A DNA stretch of 64,000 nucleotides from positions 9,858,996 to 9,922,995 of the forward strand of contig CM057157.1 in NCBI GenBank assembly GCA_029962745.1. Direction: 5' to 3'. Positions 9,901 to 18,946 of the stretch are shown piece after piece. The position numbers were made by a program, and so were the translations under genes. The stretch's first letter is position 1. Each line of letters starts with the position of its first letter. The notes below the pieces were generated by a model, which was not told the origin of the DNA, did not search any database, and saw only the letters and a program-made list of their open reading frames with translations. Origin of the DNA: Echinometra lucunter. Taxonomy: Eukaryota; Echinodermata; Echinoidea; Camarodonta; Echinometridae.

Positions 9901-11391
9901 ATGTTATGTTTTCGTTATGGACATTACATTTGTTGGACAAGAAATGTAATGTCCGTAAAGAAGCATAATGCGCCGTAGCTGCCACATGCTGTGCTGAAAT
10001 GGACTGAGGCTTTCACGATTTACAATCAAGGGTGTTTTGTGCATGATTCCATCATGTGAGTTCCGAATAAAAAGGTAGTTTTGTCTTAGTGACCTTTTGA
10101 AATTGCAAAAGTGTAATGTTAGTAATGCATGGAACTGCCCCAAAGCATTTGTTTGTATAAAATTGTCACAGTTTTTTATGTGGTGGTCAAGACTTGAGAT
10201 AGAATCATGCAGTGAACAAGGGAATTACATTAATTGCAATAAAGAATATTCGAAATTCATATAGATTGCAGGGAAAAATGGATGGCATTGACCATTTTTA
10301 AAAATTCAGGATTTGAAACTTTCTGGTTTTGCAAGTGATAAATTTGAATTATGAATTACTTGTTAATGCTTTATGTATTATAAAAAGAAAGATTGTCATT
10401 AATCATTTTTCAGTTGCAATTAGATTTATCACCATGCAGGAAGTCAAGTTCAAATGCTTGTATGTTTTTGCTCAGCATCGTTCTGTTTTATGTGGGTTTA
10501 TTCTTGTATTGCCAATTGCTGTACCCTTGACAATGAATGTAGGCCGGTTCTTGGAAACCCCAGGCCAACAGAAAGTTTCAAAGCCTATTGTGTGATACAG
10601 TAAAGTTGATTTAGAAAACCATTTTTGTCCAGCAAGTACTAGTTTTAGAAAAGGCTCAAAACTTGATGGAATTCATATACTTGAAATATGTACTTATCAC
10701 AAAACTATGTTTTCAGGATATTGTGTGAACTACATGTTTTATGTATCTTGTAGGTCTATTTTGAAGACTATGATGAAGCAAAGCTAGTAGAACTGAAAGC
10801 AAATCAGACACTGAAAACTGCATTACAACATCCAAGGTAAAGTAACAACTTAGTGATCGCTACTGTACTGAAGATTGCTCAGTGAAGTTTTTCTATTGCC
10901 CGTCTGTCATCCAAAATCTACAACTTATGGCAAATTTTAAAATACTCCTTAAAAATCTGTTGCAGGGGATAAGTGTCAAGCCATGGTAAAGAAAGGAATA
11001 TTTTGGAAGTTTTTAAGTGAACTTTTCTATTTCCAGATGTTTGTAAGTGGATTATGAATTCAGAGTTGTTCATCCCATCAAACAATGTTTTTGTCTTAAA
11101 AGTAAAACAGAACTACGATTAAAACTTAGTCCCTTAAAATCTTATTTATTTTGTCCCTTAAAAATTGTATTTATTGTATATGTCAGTGAGCATGGTGAGA
11201 TAGTGTGGGTTATGATTCATGAAACTTTTTCATAGCTTGTCATTTGTTTCTTTGTTGATATTTCAAACTTCTTTGCGTTATGTCTCTATTGTATTGACAG
11301 GTATCAAATAGTTGGTGGAGTTCCAACATTCTTTGTCCTATCAACAGCGACACCATTCCATGAAGAGTTCTTGAAGAAGTACACAAAGTGA
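3266..11391 (+). CDS. TTC4: TTC4 (tetratricopeptide repeat protein 4), Hsp90/Hsp70 co-chaperone, ten coding exons
   Basis: Joined exons are 3266-3397, 4733-4847, 6043-6204, 6625-6770, 7331-7387, 7934-8020, 8703-8920, 9590-9680, 10754-10836 and 11301-11391 (with stop), giving 393 aa against 387 for human TTC4 as I recall it. All joins keep frame. Residues 45-60 carry the conserved EFEKTPLFM block that precedes the TPRs. TPR1 starts near 85, TPR2 near 121 and TPR3 near 155. The carboxylate clamp that binds the C-terminal EEVD of Hsp90 and Hsp70 is complete: K89, N93, N128, K158 and R162. A charged helical linker (about 200-235) leads to the wheel domain (about 250-393), with WPVRFLYPE and VYFEDYDEA blocks as in other TTC4/Cns1 proteins. 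The family is a nucleo-cytoplasmic co-chaperone. The start at 3266 lies in a good context (acgATGG). The last exon has an alternative ending (see 12264-12339). Family assignment is secure from alignment recalled from memory; the exact 3' end is not. Confidence 0.93.
3856..3911. repeat. (GAT)n microsatellite in TTC4 intron 1
   Basis: About 17 near-perfect GAT units. Confidence 0.95.
4203..4302. repeat. Imperfect 100-base hairpin in TTC4 intron 1
   Basis: TAGCTTAGTGAAATGG...TGGTGCAAA pairs with TTTGCACCA...CTTTCGCTAAGCTA, leaving internal bulges and a loop of about 45 bases. It could be a decayed foldback element; nothing shows that it is a small-RNA precursor. Confidence 0.5.
4733..4847 (+). 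CDS. TTC4: TTC4 coding exon 2
   Basis: Acceptor ttctggttgcag|GAA, donor GAAG|gtgagc, ending in phase 1. Encodes residues 45-82 plus one base, including the EFEKTPLFM motif typical of TTC4 before the TPR domain. Confidence 0.92.
4890..4946 (+). repeat. SINE 3' tail: GTGCTATATAAATG followed by (ATT)n
   Basis: The sequence AAGTGCTATATAAATGTTGC followed by an ATT array is the same tail type as at 48976-49045 in the opposite strand. It lies in TTC4 intron 2. Confidence 0.5.
5040..5143. repeat. Hairpin with 19-bp perfect arms in TTC4 intron 2
   Basis: TTTGTGCCAGTAGAAAGGG (5040-5058) and its exact inverse CCCTTTCTACTGGCACAAA (5125-5143) are separated by 66 bases. Weaker pairing of AATTC-containing flanks continues outside. 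Confidence 0.7.
5198..5969. mobile_element. Transposon-like segment with GGGCAATTCCATG ends in TTC4 intron 2
   Basis: TATGGGCAATTCCATGAT at 5198-5215 is the exact inverse of ATCATGGAATTGCCCATA at 5952-5969. After the left end comes ATTAACATTACATTT, which also follows the left end of the element at 9724. The right boundary lies 73 bases before exon 3. Interior is noncoding with a poly-C and a T(22) run. Confidence 0.6.
6043..6204 (+). CDS. TTC4: TTC4 coding exon 3 (TPR1 and start of TPR2)
   Basis: Acceptor cttgctatgcag|AA, donor CTTG|gtaatt, phase 1 at both ends. Encodes residues 83-136. It carries clamp residues K89 and N93 in KDDGN and N128 in TNRAAAQY, the strongest family hallmark in the gene. 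Confidence 0.95.
6625..6770 (+). CDS. TTC4: TTC4 coding exon 4 (TPR2-TPR3), ends at a U12 AT-AC donor
   Basis: Acceptor tttttatgcag|GA; encodes residues 137-185. Clamp residues K158 and R162 lie in HLKALNR. The exon ends at ...GGACTTCAA in phase 0, followed directly by ATATCCTTT rather than a GT donor. The conserved GLQ at the boundary joins exon 5 with no gain or loss of residues relative to the family. Confidence 0.93.
6771..7330 (+). other. U12-type (minor spliceosome) AT-AC intron in TTC4
   Basis: The intron begins ATATCCTTT (6771-6779), the full minor-spliceosome 5' splice-site consensus. It ends in AC (7329-7330). A branch-point match ATCCTTAAC (7311-7319) has its likely branch A at 7318, 12 bases before the end, within the usual short U12 spacing. 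No GT donor is available that would keep the conserved GLQ junction. Flanking exons are both phase 0 and align without gaps to the family. Confidence 0.9.
7331..7387 (+). CDS. TTC4: TTC4 coding exon 5, follows an AC acceptor
   Basis: A 57-base exon (19 codons) beginning CTCAATCCC after an AC acceptor and ending TTCAAG|gtaaga, phase 0 at both ends. Encodes LNPNDKKILDLRVKASKFK, which aligns without gaps to the corresponding TPR3/linker segment of other TTC4 proteins. Confidence 0.9.
7528..7689. mobile_element. Foldback/MITE-like element in TTC4 intron 5
   Basis: GGGCCCTGTTTCATATAAAG and TTTATGAAATGGGGCCC are inverted ends. Internal GTTGCTATGACAGCAACTC and GAGTTGCTATTGTAACAAC pair, as do GGAATGGTAACT and AGTTGCCATTCC. 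Confidence 0.75.
7934..8020 (+). CDS. TTC4: TTC4 coding exon 6 (charged linker helix)
   Basis: Acceptor gtttttgaag|AAATCTGCAG, donor TTGAAG|gtaaga, phase 0. Encodes 29 residues, a Lys/Glu-rich probable coiled helix, the same length as the human segment. A nearby ctgcag could look like an acceptor but would break the frame. Confidence 0.9.
8703..8920 (+). CDS. TTC4: TTC4 coding exon 7 (start of wheel domain)
   Basis: Acceptor cctgtctgaag|GCAAGG, donor ACAAG|gtatgg, phase 2 at the end. Encodes residues 234-306, including WPVRFLYPEHGHSDLISAFN, the best conserved block of the TTC4/Cns1 C-terminal domain. An open frame runs far past the donor only because the intron is pyrimidine-rich. Confidence 0.93.
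9000..9540 (+). repeat. Pyrimidine-rich tract in TTC4 intron 7
   Basis: About 500 bases of almost pure T/C on the coding strand (CTCTCTTCCTC, TTTTTCTTTCTTCC) lead to the exon 8 acceptor, with a triple ATTCAAG repeat at 9399-9421. It keeps an artificial 359-codon frame open through the intron. Confidence 0.8.
9590..9680 (+). CDS. TTC4: TTC4 coding exon 8
   Basis: Acceptor taccctcccag|GTTTTT completes the split Arg codon from exon 7. Encodes FLDHFEVMFSLEDEPPEWD and following residues, matching the family. The donor TTAAAG|gttagc is weaker than the others. Confidence 0.9.
9724..10141. mobile_element. Transposon-like segment with GGCAGTTCCA ends in TTC4 intron 8
   Basis: The left end GGCAGTTCCAGTGTTACAGA is followed by CATTACATTT. 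The right end, reversed, reads GGGGCAGTTCCATGCATTAC followed by TAACATTACACTT. These termini align with those of the 5198-5969 segment. The interior contains the small palindrome ACATTACATTT...AAATGTAATGT (9921-9956). Confidence 0.6.
10754..10836 (+). CDS. TTC4: TTC4 coding exon 9
   Basis: Acceptor tatcttgtag|GTC, donor CCAAG|gtaaag, ending in phase 2. Encodes VYFEDYDEAKLVELKANQ and the TALQHPR segment of the wheel domain. Confidence 0.92.
11301..11391 (+). CDS. TTC4: TTC4 terminal coding exon 10 (or penultimate)
   Basis: Acceptor gtattgacag|G completes an Arg codon. Encodes YQIVGGVPTFFVLSTATPF and EEFLKKYTK, followed by TGA at 11389-11391. The same bases form a good donor, ACAAA|gtgagt, at 11388, so the exon may instead splice to 12264. 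Stopping here gives the family-typical length. Confidence 0.85.
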
Positions 11392-11479
11392 GTAGTGTTT
11401 TCTACCTCCACAGAACTGAATGTCAACAAAGATACCATGCTGCTGAATACAGTCCACACTACCTCAAAGGTTATGTTAA

Positions 11480-11730
11480 CACTTCTGTGTGAGGTTGTCC
11501 AGTAGCACTGTGGATAGGGAGCAGTGGTATAGAAATCAGGAGGTCCTAGTCAGGAGACCCAGTTGAGGTACTAGTGCTGTTCGGCAGGGCACTGAGTCTT
11601 TATGATCAAGTTTTTTGGAAGGGTCTTGGACTTCAAGCTGTTGGTTTGAAACGAAATAAACATGCTGTTGCCCTATGATCAGGCATTAATCATCATTATC
11701 AATTCCTAATGAAAGAAAATAAAATTGAAT
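11480..11730 (+). mobile_element. Degenerate tRNA-derived SINE-like repeat after TTC4 exon 10
   Basis: Starts with an A-box-like TAGGGAGCAGTGG and a decayed B-box region. The following body (GGGCACTGAGTCTTTATG, TCTTGGACTTCAAGCTG, AATAAACATGCTGTTGCC) resembles SINE bodies I associate with sea urchins. It lies in the 3' region of TTC4 and supplies an AATAAA at about 11659. Confidence 0.5.
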
Positions 11731-12263
11731 TGGATTAGGATATAGGCCTGATAGATACCATAAACCTTATCCATTACTTCATGAAGGGGTATAAGGGGGG
11801 GGGGGGTAGTCTAGAATAGCCATGTAGGTGTATGAGACACCATGTGCGAACCACAATAAATTTTGCTGTACTCAAGATGGACTGAGCCAGCTAGAAATGT
11901 GCAGGTATCCCACGGTGCTTTTGCACATGCACCTGATATCATTGCAATACATGATGATAAAGCGGAGCATCTGAAAGAGAACTATACGTAAAAGTGGAGC
12001 TAGATCTTACTTTTTCTTTTTGTTTGTATTAAAGTTACCAATTAATCTACTCAAATTATCAGGATCTTGGTGAATAACCGACAAAATCTAATTGTAATGT
12101 TGGAAGCTTCCTATCATGTAACAAAAGCTATTACATCATGTTTGCCTTTTTTTGGTATGAAATTGCAAATCATGCTGTACCCTTGCAAGTTTCAGTTGCA
12201 ATAAAAAGTTTGATTTATAGCTCATCACTTCAATTACAAAACGGTTTGCCCCTCTCTTTGCAG

Positions 12264-12339
12264 ACTCTTAAACATAAAGCAGAAACCTGTATTTGTGGCC
12301 GATAGTAAATGGATGATGGCAACAAAAATCATTTTTTGA
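12264..12339 (+). CDS. Possible alternative last exon of TTC4
   Basis: A strong acceptor (cccctctctttgcag|A) follows the 11387/11388 donor. Joining them keeps frame (AA+A = Lys) and adds 24 residues, LLNIKQKPVFVADSK through KIIF, before TGA at 12337-12339. A frame this short could stay open by chance, and I recognise no family match in the extension. Treat it as an isoform candidate. Confidence 0.35.
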
Positions 12340-12789
12340 AAGAACAGTGTATGATCTTAGTTTTCTTGCCACTTGTCATATCAGATTGATTTTGCAACAT
12401 GTCAATTCAAATTTTCAATGCATGTGGTACCCTGAAAATGTGTCAACGACATGAAACTAAGGGTTACAAAATTACCATCAGGCCTTCTTTAATTCAGTGC
12501 TGTGGTCATATATCTCTCTAAATAAGTTTAAATACTACATTTGAAGAATTCCAGTGGGTAAAAAAGTTATGACTCACAGCAACTCTACTCTAGAAAGGTT
12601 GTCTCTATACATACATGAATAATAAATGTATCGGAATACTGTACAGAATCGACCAGTTAATTGTTGTAATTTGAATAATTTACTTTTCACATCGAGAGAA
12701 AAAGATTTCTCTTGGTGTCCTGAAAATGATGTTTTATGATATATTCCCCAGTTATGGCACTTTAGAAATGCAATCATCCTGATTTTTTA

Positions 12790-12933
12790 CTTTGATAATG
12801 ATGAAGGTGATAATGACAATGAGATTGTGATGATGATGACGATGATGACGACGATGATGATGATGATGGAGATAATGACGATGATGACGATGATGATGAT
12901 GATGACGATGATGATGATGATGGAGATAATGAC

Positions 12934-12964
<31 letters not shown>

Positions 12965-13020
12965 ATTATGATGGTAATAGAGATGAAATGGATGATAGTG
13001 ATAGTAAAGATGATGATAAA
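12790..13020. repeat. (GAT/GAC)n imperfect microsatellite
   Basis: GATGATGAC-type units run for about 200 bases. They produce a meaningless Met-rich frame. Confidence 0.95.
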
Positions 13021-13288
13021 TGTAATGATATTATTATTATCAATGATAGCAAAACAAACTTCATGACACCAAACCTACACATGAAATTTGACAACTACTA
13101 CTACAAATTCTTTGACCAAAACACGCATTTAAAGCCTGTGGCGTAGACAAACCCCCAAATTTTCACAACTTCTACACTGTTTATAACACACTGGTAGTGC
13201 AGGTTTATGAGCCCCCCCCCCCCCATGCCTGTGTATGGGGAGAATGATCTTCCCTCATCTTCCGTGTTTATTGGTTTCAGTACACAAC

Positions 13289-14080
13289 TATAGACCAATT
13301 TCATGGCCGGTTTATGTATTTGGCCCTCTATCGGCGACGCCATTGCTGCTGTGGGCAAGCGCGCTGACCGCGATTGGCTCTGTGTACAAAATGAATGTAA
13401 GATATGAGATATGCCCCGATATTGTTCCATTTACTTAATTCTAGATCAATAAAATAAAGCATGGATACATGGGTAGATGAGGTAAGACAATGGTCATATC
13501 TGATGGATGAAGGTATGATGTATTTTTGTAATTTCGATGGTTTTTCAACTTAGTTTTCTCAGTAAAAGTTTGATTGCAGCATAGAAGCCGTAGTAAACGG
13601 GAGCCCTAAATCTTACCCTGTTTACACAGTCAAGTTTTCACTCATTAAATTTTACGCCAAAGTACATAATGATATGTTTCTTGACTTAAAAGTCCCTTCT
13701 GTTGATGTTTTTACCCACTGGCGACGAATTCCTTCACATTGCTTACGGAAACCTGTGTAGGGAGTACGGCTTCTCACACAAACAGGCTTAATGAGTCAAA
13801 AGCGAGTGAATTTCGCACTCAGTTAGCTTCCAATTTTTAAACTTTCTCTAATCCTTGTGGCATTTGAGCACCGCACAGCTGCGATCTGAACTTCCCTGAT
13901 AATTTCTCATTGCAAATATTAAAATAAATCTGCATATTCTGGTCAAAATAGACAAAAAATCGAACGAATGTACATAACGCGCTATTGACTTGTGTACTAT
14001 AAAAGTTGGAGCGCCCACCCCAGTATGTCGAACTGTGTCGAACAGTCTGCTGCCCTCTTGCGTTGTGAAATTGGTCTATA
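13289..14080. mobile_element. Transposon-like segment with TATAGACCAATTTCA ends
   Basis: TATAGACCAATTTCA (13289-13303) and its inverse TGAAATTGGTCTATA (14066-14080) bound 792 bp. If the outer TA is a target duplication the element ends are TAGACCAATTTCA. Left interior is relatively CpG-rich (CTATCGGCGACGCC). No transposase frame. Confidence 0.55.
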
Positions 14081-15994
14081 CGATACTTGTAATGCTGATT
14101 ATTTATAGTTTGATTATGGATTGACCTTCCAACAGTGCTGTAACATCACACGATATGAAATGTTAAGTAATTTAACGGGCATGTTACATATGATTTATTT
14201 TCATTGGAATGAGGTTGTTTACAATTACTTGTTATAACACAGATCACATTGATTTATTCCAATCTTTGTACAGTAAATAGGCACATATGACAAAAAATAC
14301 ATTTTAACCATCTGCCACTTTTACCTTGATGATATTATCAAAACTGGGAAATTTATTTTCTCATAAACACAGCCTCGCTGAAATATCCATGTTTAAATTC
14401 GAAGACTGTAAATGCACAATAAAGCCCCAAACGTGTTTACCCTTTTTTTACAAGAAAAGAGATCGATCGTCTTTGTATTTTTTTCTTCAGTGACGAAGAA
14501 AAAATCTGAGAGATATATCATTTTATCGTTTTGAATCTAAGCTTCAAGAATGAATGTAAACAAAATCATAAACGCTTGACTATATGTATCTTTTCTAAAT
14601 GATGAACTTTGATTTGTTAAGATATCTGATAACGTTCAGTCACGCCTTTCTATAGCTTACAATTATGTATATGAAACCCTTGAGAAAAGCTTGAGTGAAC
14701 TTGTATTTTTTTCTACTTGCCCATGTATCCTTATTTCATGATCACAGTGCATTATTATAAAGTATCTGACACGGAAAGACATGTATTACAACAAGCAAAC
14801 CGCCCATGGCTAGTAACCTCGCCAGCGGATCCACAACTAAACGCAGCCCTCCGGTTTATTCATTACTGAGCTGAGCCCGACCCTTGCCATGCGATGTCGA
14901 TTTCATGAATACTTAATAATAATTCCGTCATGCCCCTGGGTTCGGCAGCTGCTTAAAATATCACAATTACATGGTACATCACAGGACATGCGGGATGATA
15001 TGTATTAATTACAAAAAAGTAATTTCATTACGATATTGATACAGGTTATTGATTCAACTGAAAGGGCAATTTGGTCTTTATCATCTTTTCGTAATTAGGC
15101 AAGATAGGGCATCTGTATTATATCATTTTCTGTTATGCAGTCGGGCAACTTTATGATTTCCGTGTGGGAAAATGTATATCATACATGATATATAATACAT
15201 GTACGTATTTTTCTATTTCCTGCAAATGAGTGGCGTAATAGTATGGCTTTCCAAAACATCACATTGCATACTGAAATTAAAAAAAAATCGATTTTAACTT
15301 TAATTAGCAATATTCGATTTGATAATATACTTGCCTAGCATGTTGGCTCACGTTGGCCGACACCATGAACACGGTCAACCAATGTTATAGGTTTTGATGC
15401 TCTCTGGTATTCAATCAGAGCTTCGATGACGGTCTATCATTCTGTCTGTAGCTATTCAATCGTTCTTTTTATTTTAAACTGGTATTGATTTAATCTTCTT
15501 TCGCCTCTGCAAGAAACATTTAATTCATTCTAGGGTGGGAGAGAATTACATTTTGATACAACAGACGAAGATGCATTGCCCTAGAATTGCGACCATGTTT
15601 TAATTTGCGCCCCAATCCCCCGCAGTGGGAGATATATATTCCTTAAATTGTAGCTTGAAGGTTCAGCAATTCTCTGGAGATGAAAGCAGGCGATCACGCG
15701 GTAATTGGTCTTCTCCCGATTTAAGAAGCCAACTTCAGCTGGTTTGCAATTAAGATTCGAGGGAGAAATAAGGGGGAAGACTTCACGAAAGTGGAACAAA
15801 TATGCGAATGAATTCGTTTCAATAAAGTATGTTCTCATGACCGAGAATCCGCAGAGAGGTGGGTTTTTTTTTTTTTTTTTTTTTGCAATCGTCCCCCGCA
15901 CAAAAAGGTAAATAGATGAAATGATATCGAACATTGGGCTTAAAAGACAAAGTATTGCATAAATGAAAGGATTGAAATTTCAATTCAGTTTTAT

Positions 15995-16036
<42 letters not shown>

Positions 16037-16749
16037 AAGAGAGAGGGGGGGGGGGGGTTGTGTTACAGTAATACAACAAATGGAAATAATCCAACCTTTA
16101 TCATGTTTAAGTATACTCATAAACGATTTCAAATGCTAATATATCAGTCTGAGTTCCTCTCTATAACTGAATGAATGGTTCCCTTATGTTTTGTTTGTAA
16201 TTATATTTTTGTAACTTCACATTAATTGTTATTGTTTCATGTGTATTAAAATCAAGACAATTTTATCTCGGTGATATATAATTGTGGATGAGGTGCAGCA
16301 TTAATAACCACCTTGTTCTCTGCTGTTTTTTTTCCCCCGCAAGATTTATCCTTCCCATTTTAGAAATGGGGCAAATTTCTAATTCAATCCTGATATGTAC
16401 TCTTGTGACATTCGAGGATCTTCTTCGTGGTTTGTTGAAATATTGATATTTTGCCCCGGAGCGTTGACATTTAGGAGGTTTGACTGGCGTCTGAATATTT
16501 CAAGCAATGAGGGGGTAACTTACCGAAAACAATAACATGAGTGCTTCTACACTATACACACAAAATAAAGATCCTTGAGGGGATAATGCAAGAAATTCTA
16601 TTACAACTTGACCTTTTAATCTGAAAACATGCGATTTATTTTCAGTTTTATGACGTTGTCATGAAAATCGTGCCCAAGTGAACATTGTTTGATAAAGGTG
16701 TTTTAAAAATAACCACCGCTTATTCTCTTTTTAAAACTTCGCCAGTCGT
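14081..16749. other. Noncoding AT-rich stretch
   Basis: Only a T(20) run (15864-15884) and the GA/G microsatellite at 15994 stand out. No exon with family resemblance was found. Confidence 0.5.
15994..16057. repeat. (GA)n and G(11) microsatellite
   Basis: GAGA repeat ending in a run of G. Confidence 0.95.
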
Positions 16750-17110
16750 AGCAGTTTGAAAATGCATCCTATTAGTTACTACTCCTGCAACGTTTAACAA
16801 TCTTTCAAAATTCTACCACTAAACTCGTCTCGGAGAATTTGAATGGAAATTCCTTCATCCAATACTCAACCCGCACCAACTGTTTCAAACATTCCTATAT
16901 TCCACGTACCATCAAGGACTGGAACTTACTACCACCCAATATCCAGAGCATAGCCGACAACGACACTTTCAAACTACAAACCACCAATTTTATCCGTAAC
17001 CAAGACTCAAGCTGCAAGGACTAACAGAGCAATATTGCGCACTCCCTCTTCCTCCTCGTTTGGTTCCAGACGGAACGATAAGGAGTATTTTTAAGAAGAA
17101 GAGGAAGAAG
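16750..17110 (+). pseudogene. 3' end of a non-LTR retrotransposon (LINE, CR1/L2-like), truncated
   Basis: An open frame from at least 16818 to the stop at 17024 encodes FKHSYIPRTIKDWNLLPPNI, the conserved C-terminal SFFPRTIRxWNxLP signature of CR1/L2/Jockey-type ORF2 proteins, followed by a DTFK motif. No reverse transcriptase domain lies upstream, so this is a 5'-truncated copy. It ends near an AAGAAG-rich simple repeat (17090-17112), a common LINE tail. Confidence 0.7.
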
Positions 17111-17182
17111 AATGCATTTCCCGCGTGGATAATTAATTTGCACTGCATTCAATCCAATTATTATTATTTTTTAAATCAATTT

Positions 17183-17324
17183 ATTAAGGAAACCAACACC
17201 CTCAAGTCAAGTAATTTTAAAATCAAATTTTCGTTCGTTCAAATTTTCGTTGATCTGTTTTATTCCGTCTTAGTTTTGATTAAAAAACTACTTGACTTGA
17301 GGGTTTTGGTTTCCTTTAATAACT
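17183..17324. repeat. Inverted-repeat (MITE-like) unit of about 140 bp
   Basis: TTATTAAGGAAACCAACACC and CTCAAGTCAAGTA on the left are inverted on the right as TACTTGACTTGAG and GGTTTTGGTTTCCTTTAATAA. The arms are about 36 bp. AGTCAAGTCAAGTA recurs at 17420-17434. Confidence 0.65.
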
Positions 17325-17434
17325 GAAGGCCAGTGGCCCTCTTAAGACATTTTCATGCATGCATGTATTTGAACAACAAAAAGATTATTCATACTTACAC
17401 ATATCGACGTACAAACTACTTAGTCAAGTCAAGT

Positions 17435-18946
17435 AAACTACCTGTGGTTACATAATTAAAACAAAGAACGCATAACAAAACAAAACAAAACAAAACGCAC
17501 ACACACAAAAAAAAAACACACCATAAAATCACGATATTCTGAAACCGTCCAGTAAAATGAAAATATAAGAACAGAAAATTTAAATGATACATGATAAAGA
17601 ATTTGCAACTAACATGATATTAAAAATACGACATAACTAAATAAAAGAATATTTTATGATTGAAAATTCGGAAGTGCTGGCATTTGATTTCAATAAATAA
17701 TAATTATTAGAATTTATTTCCTTTGATGCTCCTTTTATTTCCTGTTAATGCACTAGAATAATCATTGTGCATTCGAATTTACAATACGTGGAAGAATCAT
17801 ATTGGAGAGTGGCTGGTGTTCATTCGAGTTGAGAGCATTATCATTTGTCCTTTTGTTTTGTGACTATTAACTAAATTACAGAAATATGATTGTGGTTAAT
17901 TGTCTGTGCATATTCATAATATTTTTACATGAATATCCATAATGAAGTGAGGAAGACAAACACTCTGAATTCGGTTGAAAACAATTACAACGAACTATTT
18001 TACCCATAGCCCTAAATAGAACAAGCACAAAACGTCTTTGTAAAACGCTATTACGATTTCAGACGAGGTTTATTTATTATTTACCTTTCCTTTTTACTAT
18101 GAAATAATGGAATGGTACGGTATGCATTTCACCATCATTTCGCATTAAAATAATTCATATTTCTTTAATAGAACAAACAAATTAATGTGCTATAATTGTA
18201 GAAAGGAATGGGACGCAATCACTTCGAGCGAATAACCATGGGGAATACATGGTAAAGATCTAGAAGGTACAGGGAGATACATGGATCACAGATACGGTTG
18301 ATCCTGGGCATTCCTGGCTAAAAAAATTTAATACTATATGACAACCTGTGTTCCCTTGGAAGAAAATCGTGTTCCGCATGCTCACTTGGGTTCTCCTGAA
18401 AAACCTTTTTTTTTCATATCATTTTTTCGCATGTCGCCTTCGTCTTGGCAGATGAGAATTTTCAGATTAAAAAAAAGCCGCCTTGATTATTTGGAGATTT
18501 CTCAGACCAGGTGATACGCCCTTTGACAATGTTTGGCAGAGAACACTGAATCTATCTCTGTCAAGGACTGCATAAAATCACTTTTTTTGTTTGAAATACA
18601 AGCAAAACAAGCTCTTATTGTAGTTGAATTTAAAGATGTTTATGAGTGAACGCTCAGTAACTACGTTTTGTTTTCCTACATTGAAAAACCAAACCAAAAC
18701 AAAACAAACTAAGCAAAACAAAAATCGAATGATATAATTCTATGCCGTCCTTTAGGTCAGTAAACATGTACAGAGATGTATCGAAAGCAAATTATATATA
18801 CATAATGAAGTGAGGTAGCAGGGGGAAACGAAAAATGTAGTTATATCAGAAAATATATGGACAAATTAAGCAAAGTTATCAATGTATATCTGAATATCAA
18901 AAGTCATGGTCCATTATGTACATCAAGATGTGATATAATAAATATG
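17435..18946. other. Noncoding, 3' side of the KCNE-like gene
   Basis: AT-rich, with CAAAA runs at 17480 and 18690. The 3' UTR of the - strand gene must lie at its right edge, but I could not fix a polyadenylation site. Confidence 0.5.

Noticed and set aside
12827..13066. Met-rich protein
   Set aside because: Translation of a GAT/GAC microsatellite.
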